Source: JAYVSZ01 sp043774925 (lineage in GTDB: Bacteria > Pseudomonadota > Gammaproteobacteria > Burkholderiales > Methylophilaceae). From it: a DNA stretch of 29,756 bases. The notes under the pieces were generated by a model, which worked only from the letters and a program-made list of their open reading frames with translations, was not told the DNA's origin and did not search any database. Location: NCBI GenBank assembly GCA_043774925.1, contig JAYVSZ010000037.1, positions 1 through 29,756 of the forward strand, written 5' to 3'. Shown one piece after another: positions 14,244 through 23,038 of the stretch (position 1 is its first letter; every line of letters begins with the position of its first letter). The position numbers and the translations under genes were made by a program.

Positions 14244-16316
14244 TTAATTGGTCATGCCATTATGTCGCAGAAGCGCATCAATACTGGGCTCGCGGCCGCG
14301 GAAAGCAACGAACGATTCCATCGCGGTACGTGATCCGCCTTTTGCCAGCACTTCATTCCAGAATCTTTGGCCAGTTTCCGCACTTAGCACGCCATTTTCC
14401 TCGAATAAGCTGTAAGCATCGGCGCTTAACACTTCTGCCCATTTGTAGCTGTAATAGCCCGCTGCGTAGCCGCCCGCAAAAATATGTGAGAAATTGTTCG
14501 GGAAGCGATTCCACTTCGGTGGACGTACGACAGCGACTTGATCTCGCACTTCTTCGATTAAATCCAGTGGCGTTTTGCTGCCATTTGGGTCAAATTCGCT
14601 ATGAAGCTTGATGTCGAAAAGCGAAAATTCGATTTGGCGCACGGTTTGCATACCAGCTTGAAAATTCTTTGCCGCCACCATTTTATCAAACAGTTCACGT
14701 GGCAATTGTGCGCCAGTATCCACATGCTGAGTCATGTGGCGCAACACATCCCATTCCCAGCAGAAGTTTTCCATAAACTGGCTTGGTAGCTCCACCGCAT
14801 CCCATTCCACACCTTTGATGCCCGAAACGCTGTAATCATCTACCTCGGTTAGCATGTGGTGCAGGCCGTGACCAAATTCGTGAAACATGGTAATCACTTC
14901 ATCGTGCGTGAATAATGCAGGTTTGCCGAGCCCACCTTCACTTTTTAGGGGCGCAGAGAAGTTGCAGGTTAAATAGGCCACCGGCGTAGTGAGCTTGTCG
15001 CCAACGACGCGGCGCGTAATGGCTTCGTCCATCCATGCGCCGCCGCGTTTGTTGGTGCGCGCATACAAATCTAAGTAAAATTGGCCTACTAGGCTGCCGT
15101 TATGACGGGTAATAGCGTAAAAATGGGCGTCTGCATGCCAAGTTGGCGCGTCAGATTTCTTAACAAATACGCCAAAAATAGTTTCGACGACTTTAAAAAG
15201 CCCAGCTAACACTTTTTCTTCAGGGAAGTATTGCTTCACTTCTTGGTCAGAAAACGCGTATTTATCTTCGCGCAATTTTTCGCTCACATAAGCCACATCC
15301 CAAGCCTGCATGTCATCAATGCCAAGCTTTTTGGCGTATGCCACCAGTTCGTCTAAATCTTGCGCGGCATAAGGTTTGGCGCGCTTCGCTAGGGTTTCTA
15401 AAAATTCAATGACTTGAGCGGGCGACTCTGCCATTTTGGTCGCCAGCGATAATTCTGCAAAATTGTTAAAATCTAAAAGTTGCGCTTCTTCTTGTTTTAA
15501 TTTCAGCAATTGGGTAATGATGGGCGTGTTATCAAACTTTATATTTCCATTTTCATCGGCTTTGCCAAATTCGCTGGCGCGCGTGGCGTAAGCACGGTAC
15601 AAGGTTTCACGTAAGCCGCGATTATCGGCGTATTGCAATACAGGTATGTAGCTGGGGAAGTGCAGGGTAAATTTATAGCCTGCCTTATCCTCGCCAGTAG
15701 CCGCATCCAGTGCGGCTTGCAGCACATCATCTGGAATGCCACTAAGCTTGGATTTGTCAGTTTCATAAAGCGCGTACTCGTTGGTGGTGTCCAACACGTT
15801 CTCTTCAAACTTGGCAGAAAGTTTGGAAAGTTCTTCGCTAATCGCTTTAAAGCGTGCTTTTTTATCAGCTGGCAACTCTGCACCGCCTAATTTGAAATCG
15901 CGCACTTCGTTATTGATGATTTTTTGTTGCGTTGTGCTCAGCTTGGCAAAATATACGCCATTTTTTAATGCGTGATATTTCGCGTAAAGTCTCTCATCTT
16001 GCGCTAAGTCGCTATAAAAGTCAGTTAACTTCGTTAAATTGTCGTTATAAGCTTCGCGCAGTTCTGGGCTATTCACCACTGCATTCATGTGCCCAACTTG
16101 GCTCCAAGCGCGCGAAATTTTCTCATCTAAATTTTCTAGCGCTAAAACAAAATTACGCCAAGTGGGCGTTTCCTTGCTCGTCGCCAACGTTTCTACCAAG
16201 GCTCTGCTTTCTGCCAACAAATAATCCATTGCAGGGCCGATGTGCGCTGGCTTAATCTCGTTAAATCTTGGTAGGCCAGAAAAATGAAGTAGCGGGTTAG
16301 TAGTAAAGTCTGACAC
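14244..16316 (-). CDS. prlC: Oligopeptidase A (M3 zinc metallopeptidase)
   Basis: Cytoplasmic zinc peptidase that degrades oligopeptides, including cleaved signal peptides. At 690 residues it has the family length. The zinc site is His479-Glu480-Phe-Gly-His483 (MFHEFGHGLHHML), with the third ligand expected at Glu509 in AVELPSQFMEN. The C-terminal FPNNFSHIFAGGYAAGYYSYKWAEVLSAD segment (about 610-638) is also characteristic. The start is GTG (16314-16316), preceded by AAGGA at 5 nt. Upstream lies a two-copy 18-bp tandem repeat shared with the end of the DUF4870 gene. Downstream is the accessory ATPase. Confidence 0.97.
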   Translation of the reverse strand: MSDFTTNPLLHFSGLPRFNEIKPAHIGPAMDYLLAESRALVETLATSKETPTWRNFVLALENLDEKISRAWSQVGHMNAVVNSPELREAYNDNLTKLTDFYSDLAQDERLYAKYHALKNGVYFAKLSTTQQKIINNEVRDFKLGGAELPADKKARFKAISEELSKLSAKFEENVLDTTNEYALYETDKSKLSGIPDDVLQAALDAATGEDKAGYKFTLHFPSYIPVLQYADNRGLRETLYRAYATRASEFGKADENGNIKFDNTPIITQLLKLKQEEAQLLDFNNFAELSLATKMAESPAQVIEFLETLAKRAKPYAAQDLDELVAYAKKLGIDDMQAWDVAYVSEKLREDKYAFSDQEVKQYFPEEKVLAGLFKVVETIFGVFVKKSDAPTWHADAHFYAITRHNGSLVGQFYLDLYARTNKRGGAWMDEAITRRVVGDKLTTPVAYLTCNFSAPLKSEGGLGKPALFTHDEVITMFHEFGHGLHHMLTEVDDYSVSGIKGVEWDAVELPSQFMENFCWEWDVLRHMTQHVDTGAQLPRELFDKMVAAKNFQAGMQTVRQIEFSLFDIKLHSEFDPNGSKTPLDLIEEVRDQVAVVRPPKWNRFPNNFSHIFAGGYAAGYYSYKWAEVLSADAYSLFEENGVLSAETGQRFWNEVLAKGGSRTAMESFVAFRGREPSIDALLRHNGMTN

Positions 16317-16333
16317 AGAATTCCTTAGTTAAT

Positions 16334-16367
16334 TAATCGCATGCACTTAAATAATCGCATGCACTTA
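16334..16367. repeat. Two tandem copies of a 16-bp sequence, 18-bp period
   Basis: TAATCGCATGCACTTA occurs exactly at 16334-16349 and 16352-16367. On the minus strand the upstream copy contains the DUF4870 stop codon (16365-16367), and the second copy lies in the short leader of prlC. Each copy has the palindrome GCATGC. Confidence 0.85.
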
Positions 16368-16706
16368 GTTGATGAGTCTTAAACAAAACGGATAGCGATA
16401 AGACTCACCCTTGCTGGTAGAGATGGCGGCGATAATGCAAAAAACAACATTAACCAACCAAATAATGCCCATAAACAAAAAGCCAATCAAAATAATGGCC
16501 AGTACGCCTGCAATAAACTGAGCGATGAGCACAGTGATTTGAAAATTAAGCGCTTCTTTTGCCTGGTCGCCAATGTATGCATTGTCGTCTTTTTTTAGTA
16601 TCCATACCAGAAGCGCGGGAATGAATGAGAACACGGTGCCGCCCAAATGCGTTACTGTGGCGATGTTTTTGTCGTCGTTACTCGGTGTTGTTATATCATT
16701 TGCCAT
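16365..16706 (-). CDS. DUF4870 small membrane protein
   Basis: A 113-residue protein of the DUF4870 (Tic20-like) family; function unknown. It has three hydrophobic segments at about 20-36, 52-74 and 76-94. The family pattern is clear: THLGGTVFSFIPALLVWIL, then DNAYIGDQAKEALNFQ and a final YRYPFCLRLI. A strong AGGAG ribosome-binding site is 7 nt before the ATG. It starts 9 bp after ptsI and is probably the last gene of the kdsD-to-ptsI cluster. The stop lies inside a tandem repeat. Its presence at the end of a PTS operon has no obvious functional reading. Confidence 0.88.
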   Translation of the reverse strand: MANDITTPSNDDKNIATVTHLGGTVFSFIPALLVWILKKDDNAYIGDQAKEALNFQITVLIAQFIAGVLAIILIGFLFMGIIWLVNVVFCIIAAISTSKGESYRYPFCLRLIN

Positions 16707-16715
16707 ACCATTCTC

Positions 16716-18461
16716 CTAAAGATTGATTTTGCTTACAAGTAGTTCAATTTTTTCAATTTCGTCATTATTCATAATTTTGCGCGCCGCGCTGCTTAGTTTA
16801 GCTGAATTGCTTTGCAGCACTTGTTGCTTCACGCTCAACACGTTGCTAGGGTGCATAGAGAATTGGCGCAAACCCATGCCCAGCAACAATTTGGTGAGTT
16901 TAGCATCGCCTGCCATTTCGCCACATATTGACACAGGCTTGCCTAACTTGGCACCCGCTTCTAAGGTAATCGCGATTAGTCGCAGCACCGCAGGATGCAG
17001 CGGATTATACAGGTGCGCAACGGCGTCATCAGTGCGGTCAATGGCCAGCGTGTATTGAATCAAATCATTGGTGCCAATGGACAGAAAATCCAGCTCACGT
17101 GCAAACGCGTTGGCGTTAATGGCGGCAGCGGGCACTTCTATCATGCCGCCAAGTTCAATATTTTCATTGAAGGGAGTGTTTTGTTTACGCAACGATAATT
17201 TTGCGCGCTCTAGTATCAATCTGGTTTGGCGCAGCTCGGACAAAGTCGATAGCATTGGAATCAGAATTTTAATGTTGCCGTAGTGCGAGGCACGCAACAA
17301 CGCACGCATTTGTGTGTTAAAAATCTGCGGTTCGGCCAAGCAAAGCCTTACCGCGCGCAAGCCCAAGGCTGGATTCGCACAATCGCTTTCCATGTCGGGG
17401 TTCATTTGTTTATCTGCACCTAAATCCAGCGTGCGAATCGTCACAGGCAAGCCAGGCATGGCCTCGACGACTTTTTTGTAAGCTAAGAACTGTTCTTCTT
17501 CATCGGGCATTTCACGCCGATTCATAAACAAAAATTCGGTACGATACAAGCCAATACCTGTCGCGCTAGAAGTTTTTACTGCGGTCACGTCTTCAGGCAC
17601 TTCAATGTTAGCAAAAAGCTCAATCACTGTGCCATCCATCGTGACCGATTTAGTGGTTTTGATGCGCTTGAGTTTTTGTTGCTCAATTTGCCATTGCTCT
17701 TGGCGCAACTCATACTCTGCCAAAATTTCTTTGCTGGGATTAACAATGACGACGCCTTGACCGCCATCGACAATAATCCACTCACCATCGTCAATTAAAT
17801 CGCGCGCACGCTGTAAAGCGACAATAGATGGGATATTTAGGCTGCGCGCTAAAATGGCGGTGTGCGAGGTGACGCCACCAACATCGGTGATAAACGCTGC
17901 AAACTGGTGTTGCTTAAACTGAATCGCATCGGCTGGCGAAATATCATGTGCCACCAATATGGTCGCGTTTTCTTTTTGTTTGTTGGACTGTTGCGCTTGG
18001 CCAAAAGATTGATTTGGATGGCCGAGCAGCACTTTAATCACACGCTCCACCACTTGAATCACATCGTGCTTGCGCTCGCGCAGGTACTCGTCTTCAATCG
18101 CATCGAACTGTTCGACAATGTCATCCATCTGCTGCTTAATCGCCCACTCAGCGTTGCATTGCTCGTTTCGAATAAGGTCTTTTGGCACTTCGGATAAAGA
18201 CTTGTCGGCAAGCATGACCAAATGCGTGCTGATAAACGAGGCGAGTTCAGCTGGTGAGTTTTTAGGTAATTGGCCGCGGATGATTTCTAAATCGTGCTTG
18301 ACGGTAGTAACAGCATCCCCAAAGCGCTTAATTTCATCCTCAATTAAGTGTTTGGGAAGCTGATAATGCACGACCTCGAGCAGCGCGTTGGAGATTAAAT
18401 GCGCCTTGCCAATGGCAATACCGCTAGAAACGCCGACCCCGTGGATGCTGAAGCTGGACAC
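16716..18461 (-). CDS. ptsI: Phosphoenolpyruvate-protein phosphotransferase (enzyme I)
   Basis: Takes phosphate from PEP and passes it to HPr, the first step of the PTS. The 581 residues match standard EI. The phospho-histidine is His200 in GGVTSHTAILARS. PEP-domain motifs follow: GIGLYRTEFLFMNR (about 305-318), IGTNDLIQYTLAIDR and, near residue 515, ICGEMAGD with the conserved cysteine. The start is GTG, and its G is the last base of the ptsH stop (TAGTG), so the two are translationally coupled. No GAF domain is fused, so it is ordinary EI rather than the nitrogen-type PtsP. Confidence 0.97.
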   Translation of the reverse strand: MSSFSIHGVGVSSGIAIGKAHLISNALLEVVHYQLPKHLIEDEIKRFGDAVTTVKHDLEIIRGQLPKNSPAELASFISTHLVMLADKSLSEVPKDLIRNEQCNAEWAIKQQMDDIVEQFDAIEDEYLRERKHDVIQVVERVIKVLLGHPNQSFGQAQQSNKQKENATILVAHDISPADAIQFKQHQFAAFITDVGGVTSHTAILARSLNIPSIVALQRARDLIDDGEWIIVDGGQGVVIVNPSKEILAEYELRQEQWQIEQQKLKRIKTTKSVTMDGTVIELFANIEVPEDVTAVKTSSATGIGLYRTEFLFMNRREMPDEEEQFLAYKKVVEAMPGLPVTIRTLDLGADKQMNPDMESDCANPALGLRAVRLCLAEPQIFNTQMRALLRASHYGNIKILIPMLSTLSELRQTRLILERAKLSLRKQNTPFNENIELGGMIEVPAAAINANAFARELDFLSIGTNDLIQYTLAIDRTDDAVAHLYNPLHPAVLRLIAITLEAGAKLGKPVSICGEMAGDAKLTKLLLGMGLRQFSMHPSNVLSVKQQVLQSNSAKLSSAARKIMNNDEIEKIELLVSKINL

Positions 18462-18730
18462 TATTCGCCCTCTCCAAAGTAGTCGTCAATCAGCGCTTTC
18501 AAAGCATCAATGGCGGCTTGTTCATCCGCGCCGCTAGCTTCCAGCTCAATCACAGAGCCTTTGGCAGCGGCCAGCATCATTACGCCCATAATGCTTTTGG
18601 CGTTAACGCGGCGGCCATTGCGCGTCACCCAAATCTCGCTGGAAAACTGGCTGGCAGTTTGCGTAAATTTGGTGCTGGCGCGTGCGTGCAGGCCAAGAAT
18701 GTTGATAATTTCAATTTCTGCTTTCATCAT
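18461..18730 (-). CDS. ptsH: Phosphocarrier protein HPr
   Basis: Carries phosphate from enzyme I to EIIA. The 89 residues show the active His15 in GLHARAS and the regulatory Ser46 in NAKSIMGVMML. HPr kinase phosphorylates that serine, and hprK is present in the same cluster, so both control sites are likely used. Two ATGs stand in tandem; the first gives the canonical His15/Ser46 numbering. The gene lies 34 bp after the EIIA gene and overlaps ptsI by one base. Confidence 0.97.
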   Translation of the reverse strand: MMKAEIEIINILGLHARASTKFTQTASQFSSEIWVTRNGRRVNAKSIMGVMMLAAAKGSVIELEASGADEQAAIDALKALIDDYFGEGE

Positions 18731-18764
18731 TTTAAATAATTTCTATTTGTAATTTTGGTTTGTA

Positions 18765-19184
18765 TTAATTGGGTTTGGAATCATGATGTTCGCAGCCGAG
18801 TTTTGTGAAATGCACCACGCCATCACGGCCGCCGCTAATGGCTCTTTCCAAGCATTTTTTCAAAGTTGTTTCGCGGTAGTTAAGCACACGCACCAGCATG
18901 GGTAAATTGACGCCCGCCACGCCTTCAACATGCTCAGGCGCGAGCAGCTTAAGCACCATATTACATGGCGTCGCGCCATACATATCCGATAATACAATGA
19001 CGCCTTGGCCAGTATCTAGCGTTTTAACTAATTGCTGTGCTTCTGGTAGTAATTCGGATGGATCATCATGTGTGCCAACTGCCAAGCTGCTTACTTGAGG
19101 TGGCGTTTTGCCTAACACATGGCTCACGCAATCAATCAGGCTTTCGCCCAAGCTACCGTGCGCAATAATTAAAATTCCAATCAT
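18765..19184 (-). CDS. Mannose-family PTS EIIA component
   Basis: A 139-residue cytoplasmic EIIA of the mannose/fructose/sorbose family. The start MIGILIIAHGSLGES holds the phospho-His9. VIVLSDMYGATPCN (about 72-85) and a GVNLPMLVRVLNYR segment (about 100-113) complete the family pattern. It stands alone: no EIIB, EIIC or EIID follows. In betaproteobacteria such as Neisseria and Ralstonia a lone EIIA-Man with EI, HPr and HprK is known, and is read as a regulatory phosphorelay. The C-terminal tail contains CEHHDSKPN, a Cys/His cluster that might bind metal; this is speculative. Confidence 0.93.
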   Translation of the reverse strand: MIGILIIAHGSLGESLIDCVSHVLGKTPPQVSSLAVGTHDDPSELLPEAQQLVKTLDTGQGVIVLSDMYGATPCNMVLKLLAPEHVEGVAGVNLPMLVRVLNYRETTLKKCLERAISGGRDGVVHFTKLGCEHHDSKPN

Positions 19185-19221
19185 GCAATTCTCTCTAAAA
19201 ATATTTAATCAACTTCGCCAT

Positions 19222-20058
19222 CTAATCAAGCTCACGGTGCCGAATAATCACTTTTTGTTGTTGATTTTTAAAGTGCTTGCTTAGTTGTTCGACAAAATAA
19301 ACTGAGCGATGTTGCCCGCCTGTACAGCCAATCGCAACCGTTAAATAGCTGCGGTTATCTTGCTCAAAACTTGGCAACCACTTAGCAATATAATGCTGGA
19401 TGTCGGCCAGCATTTCAATGGTAGCGGGCGTGTTTTCCAAGAAATTGATCACTGCCGAATCTTTGCCAGTCAAGGGCTTCAGTGCTGAATCGTAATGCGG
19501 ATTGGGTAGGCAGCGCACGTCAAACACAAAATCCGCATCGAGCGGAATGCCATTTTTAAAGCCAAAAGAGGCAAATAATAAGACAAGGCTGTTATCGGGC
19601 TGCGCGATGATTTCTCGGATGTAATTGCGTAGCGTATTGGCGCTCAAGTTACTGGTATCTATATGGTGACCGAGCTCTGCCAGTCCAGATAAAAGCTCGC
19701 GTTCGTGCGCAATGCTTTCGGCTAATGTCGTATCGTTATTACTTAAAGGATGTTTGCGGCGCGTTTCGGAAAAACGCTTTACTAGTGTCTCAATATTCGA
19801 TTCTAGGAATAAAACATCGACAAGATTGCCACTATTTTTTAAATGTTCAATCGCGCTGGGAAGGGCTTCTAGAGCGGCGCTGCGGCTATCAATGCTGATA
19901 GCGACTTTTGTCTGCAGGCTGGCTTCCAAATGATGCGAAATTTGTGGCAACAAGGTGGCGGGCAAGTTGTCGATGCAATAAAATTCGCTATCTTCCAGCG
20001 CGCGCAAGGCAATGCTTTTACCAGAACCCGATAGCCCCGTGAGAATGATTATCCGCAT
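19222..20058 (-). CDS. rapZ: RNase adapter / nucleotide-binding protein RapZ
   Basis: In enterics RapZ binds the small RNA GlmZ and directs RNase E, tuning glucosamine-6-phosphate synthesis; in other bacteria its role is less clear. The 278 residues begin with the P-loop GLSGSGKS (8-15). A Walker-B-like VDVLFLES segment (about 81-88), FASFGFKNG and the C-terminal GCTGGQHRSVY (about 243-253) follow, all family hallmarks. The gene starts 2 bp after hprK. Linkage with rpoN, hpf and PTS genes is conserved in proteobacteria and suggests tuning of envelope precursor supply. Confidence 0.96.
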   Translation of the reverse strand: MRIIILTGLSGSGKSIALRALEDSEFYCIDNLPATLLPQISHHLEASLQTKVAISIDSRSAALEALPSAIEHLKNSGNLVDVLFLESNIETLVKRFSETRRKHPLSNNDTTLAESIAHERELLSGLAELGHHIDTSNLSANTLRNYIREIIAQPDNSLVLLFASFGFKNGIPLDADFVFDVRCLPNPHYDSALKPLTGKDSAVINFLENTPATIEMLADIQHYIAKWLPSFEQDNRSYLTVAIGCTGGQHRSVYFVEQLSKHFKNQQQKVIIRHRELD

Positions 20059-20060
20059 GG

Positions 20061-21011
20061 TTATTGCTTCTTACTCTCTTTTTGCATCAATTGTTTTTGC
20101 CGTTTGGTAAATTGCTGCGTGGCGTTCACGCCGCGCATTAATAAGATGTGGTTGCGAACGGCAACTTCAACTAAAACAGCAATATTTCTACCTGCCGCAA
20201 TCGGGATGACCACTTTGGTGATGTTCACCTCCAGCACGCGCTCATGCTGCATTTTAACATTGAGGCGATCGAGCTCCAGCGGCGAGAGCATATCTGCCAA
20301 TTCTAATTGAATGATCAAATCCAGCGGCTTGGTTGGTTTGACGGAATTATCGCCAAACAGCGCGCGGATATTCAATATGCCTAGCCCACGCACCTCTAAA
20401 AAATCTTGTAGCAACTCTGGGCAACGGCCTTCCAAGCGCTCGGGCGAGATGCGATAAAAATCCACAATATCATCGGCAATCAAACGGTGACCGCGCGTAA
20501 TCAGCTCAAGCGCTAACTCACTTTTACCAATAGCGGGGTTGCCTTTTATCAGCACGCCAAAGCCCTGCACCTCAATAAATACGCCATGCATGCTGGTAGA
20601 TTCCGCCATGGCTTGCTTCAAATAATGGCTCAATAAGTCCATAAGCTGCGGGCTTTGCATAGGCGTGGTGAACAATGGTGTGTGTTGTGAGTTTGCTGCG
20701 AGCATTAATTCTTTGGGCGGTTTTTCGCCGTTGGCAACGACGACTGCGGCTAAATCGGTAGAATATAAATTAGTAATCGCCTGCTGCATAGCGATGATGC
20801 TTAAAGAGCGTAAGTAGTCCATCTCCGCGCAGCCCAGCACTTGTACGCGGTTAGGGTGAACAAAATTTAGATGACCAATTAAAGCCAGAGATGGCTTAGT
20901 AACGGCTTGGGAGTTGAGTTGGTTGGTGCCGCCTTCAAGCCCAGCAATCCAGTTGAGTTTGAGCTTGAGGCGGGTTTGCTTGAATAGCTCGCTTACGTTA
21001 ATTTGAGCCAT
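20061..21011 (-). CDS. hprK: HPr kinase/phosphorylase
   Basis: Phosphorylates and dephosphorylates Ser46 of HPr. At 316 residues the length is normal. His142 stands in MHGVFIEV. The P-loop reads GNPAIGKS (157-164), where the family usually has G-x-S-G-I-G-K-S, so it is slightly altered but keeps the Lys-Ser. Asp180-Asp181 and the EVRGLGILNIRALFG signature (about 206-220) are intact. The N-terminal domain (1-130) is of the usual type. It stands between hpf and rapZ. No ptsN is present where enterics have it, so hprK seems to occupy that slot. Confidence 0.96.
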   Translation of the reverse strand: MAQINVSELFKQTRLKLKLNWIAGLEGGTNQLNSQAVTKPSLALIGHLNFVHPNRVQVLGCAEMDYLRSLSIIAMQQAITNLYSTDLAAVVVANGEKPPKELMLAANSQHTPLFTTPMQSPQLMDLLSHYLKQAMAESTSMHGVFIEVQGFGVLIKGNPAIGKSELALELITRGHRLIADDIVDFYRISPERLEGRCPELLQDFLEVRGLGILNIRALFGDNSVKPTKPLDLIIQLELADMLSPLELDRLNVKMQHERVLEVNITKVVIPIAAGRNIAVLVEVAVRNHILLMRGVNATQQFTKRQKQLMQKESKKQ

Positions 21012-21023
21012 AGGTTCAAAACT

Positions 21024-21353
21024 TTAGTTAACTGCAGTTTGGTGCTTAATGCCACCTTCGGTTTTATGATGATCTTTACGATTTTCTTTGTGTTTCAATA
21101 CTTGGCGGTCTAATTTGTCCGTTAGCATGTCAATCGCGCTATACATATTTTCGTCGCTGCACTCGGCATGTAAATCGTTGCCGGGCACATGTAGCGTGGC
21201 CTCAACCTTTTGGGCGAGCTTCTCTACACGCAGGGTGACTTTCACGTCAATCACATGATCAAAGTGATTGCTGATTCTTGTTAATTTGCTTTGCACGTAA
21301 TCGCGTAATGCAGGAGTGATTTCTAAGTGATGCCCAGTTAATTGCAAATTCAT
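21024..21353 (-). CDS. hpf: Short-form ribosome hibernation promoting factor
   Basis: Binds the 30S subunit in stationary phase and favours inactive 100S dimers. The 109 residues show the HPF/RaiA fold: MNLQLTGHHLEITPALRDYVQSKL at the start, then VTLRVEKLAQKVEATL and a DENMYSAIDMLTDKLDRQVLKHKE helix. It has no C-terminal dimerisation domain, so it is the short form. AAGGAG lies 7 nt before the ATG. The 132-bp gap to rpoN (21354-21485) is A+T rich and contains TACACT and a GTGTACAC palindrome, but I cannot define a promoter or terminator there. Confidence 0.95.
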   Translation of the reverse strand: MNLQLTGHHLEITPALRDYVQSKLTRISNHFDHVIDVKVTLRVEKLAQKVEATLHVPGNDLHAECSDENMYSAIDMLTDKLDRQVLKHKENRKDHHKTEGGIKHQTAVN

Positions 21354-21485
21354 AACTTGCTCCTTAATAAATTGCTCTAAAGTTTTTACCTTAACAAAAT
21401 CGCCTAGGCTTAACTATTAGAACAATTTTAGTGTACACCTTTGAATTTTTTTTGCGAGCCAGTTTGAGTAAATTTATCAATATTT

Positions 21486-23036
21486 TTACATTGTTTTTCG
21501 TAAATTCGCAGGTGGAATGTTCAGCGATTCACGATATTTAGCAATGGTGCGTCTAGCCACGACAATGCCTTGTTTGGCTAATGTGTCGCTAATTTGATTA
21601 TCTGAAAATGGTTTTTTGGGATTCTCTTCACCCACCATTTGTTTAATCAGTGCGCGAATCGCCGTGGCAGAGCATGCGCCACCTGCATCCGTTGCCACAT
21701 GGCTGCCAAAGAAATATTTTAGCTCAAACACGCCACGCGGAGTGAGCATGTACTTATGCGTTGTGACGCGTGAAATGGTCGATTCATGTAATTCAAGTTC
21801 ATCTGCAATTTCACGCAACACCAGTGGACGCATGGCAATTTCGCCGTGTTCAAAAAAGTTACGCTGTCTGTCTACAATCGCTTGTGACACGCGCAAAATG
21901 GTGGAAAAGCGTTGTTGAATATTTTTAATCATCCAGCGCGCTTCTTGCATTTGACTTTGCAAATATTGGCTGGAATTCTCACGGTTGCGTTTTAAAATAT
22001 CCGCATACAGTTGGTTAATGCGTAGCTTGGGCATTACGCCGTCATTTAGCGTGGCAATCCAAATGCCTTTGACTTTTTTTACGATGACTTCGTGTTGAAT
22101 AAAATGGTCAGAGCTAAATTGCGCAAAACTGGCGCCAGGGCGCGGATTTGTTTGCTTGATGAGGCATTGCGCGTTTTTTAGCGCGGCTTCGTTGCAATTA
22201 AGCAACTTGCGTAATTTAACAAAATCTTTATTTGCCAATACCGCCAAATGTTGATCAACAATCGTTTTAGCGGTGTCTAAATCGGGCGTGTCAATTGGCA
22301 GCATGTTTAGCTGCAACAAAATACATGCTTGTAAATTGGTGGCACCAATACCCGGTGGATCTAAGTTTTGAATGTGTTTGAGCGCGGTTTGCAGCTCCAA
22401 CAACTCTACTTCAAGTTCTAGCGGCAGTGATTCTACCATGTCTTCCAACGACTCTTCTAAATAGCCGTCTTCGTTGATGCTATCGATGAGTAACAAGATT
22501 AAATTTTGGTCGCGCTCAGAAAGCGGCAGCAACTTGAGTTGGCTTAGCAGGTGCTCGCGCAAGTCTTCGGTAACAATTTCCTGTCGCGTAAAATCGCCAT
22601 CATCATCGCCACTGTCATTTTGCTTGCTTGCTTCATCCCAATTGCTCGCGCTACCATACTCGGCGTTCTCTTCGTCAAAATCGCCACCACCAAATTCGTC
22701 ACTTGTAGGTGCGGTGTTTTCGGGAGTTTCTTGGGTAGTGCTAGTGCTGGTTTCTTGGTAGTCTAGCGGGCTATAACTTTCGTCTACATCGTCAATATCA
22801 GGTTCATCAGCGCCATCATTCGCCAGCGCTTGCTCGGGCAATGCGTCATCAGCATCTGCAATTTCAGTATCTGGCGAATCGTCGTCCACCAGCTCAAGCA
22901 GCGGGTTTTCTTGCAAAATGAGTTCAAGTTCTTGATTGAGCTCCAGCGACGACAATTGCAGCAACTTGATAGATTGTTGTAACTGCGGTGTGAGCGCTAG
23001 GTTTTGCGAGATTCTTAACTGTAGATTTTGCTTCAT
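21486..23036 (-). CDS. rpoN: RNA polymerase sigma-54 factor
   Basis: The alternative sigma factor for activator-dependent -24/-12 promoters. The 516 residues comprise Region I (1-50, Gln/Leu-rich, LRISQNLALTPQLQQSIKLL) and a long acidic Region II (about 52-160, many Asp/Glu). The core-binding and DNA-binding Region III ends with the RpoN box ARRTIAKYRES (494-504). The length is at the upper part of the usual range because of the acidic linker. It starts 2 bp after lptB, so the LPS export and sigma54 genes are probably one transcript. Confidence 0.97.
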   Translation of the reverse strand: MKQNLQLRISQNLALTPQLQQSIKLLQLSSLELNQELELILQENPLLELVDDDSPDTEIADADDALPEQALANDGADEPDIDDVDESYSPLDYQETSTSTTQETPENTAPTSDEFGGGDFDEENAEYGSASNWDEASKQNDSGDDDGDFTRQEIVTEDLREHLLSQLKLLPLSERDQNLILLLIDSINEDGYLEESLEDMVESLPLELEVELLELQTALKHIQNLDPPGIGATNLQACILLQLNMLPIDTPDLDTAKTIVDQHLAVLANKDFVKLRKLLNCNEAALKNAQCLIKQTNPRPGASFAQFSSDHFIQHEVIVKKVKGIWIATLNDGVMPKLRINQLYADILKRNRENSSQYLQSQMQEARWMIKNIQQRFSTILRVSQAIVDRQRNFFEHGEIAMRPLVLREIADELELHESTISRVTTHKYMLTPRGVFELKYFFGSHVATDAGGACSATAIRALIKQMVGEENPKKPFSDNQISDTLAKQGIVVARRTIAKYRESLNIPPANLRKTM

Positions 23037-23038
23037 GG

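Noticed and set aside
21354..21485. Sigma54 or sigma70 promoter before hpf (CTGGCTCG, TACACT)
   Set aside because: CTGGCTCG has no TTGC partner at the -12 distance, and TACACT has no recognisable -35 element.
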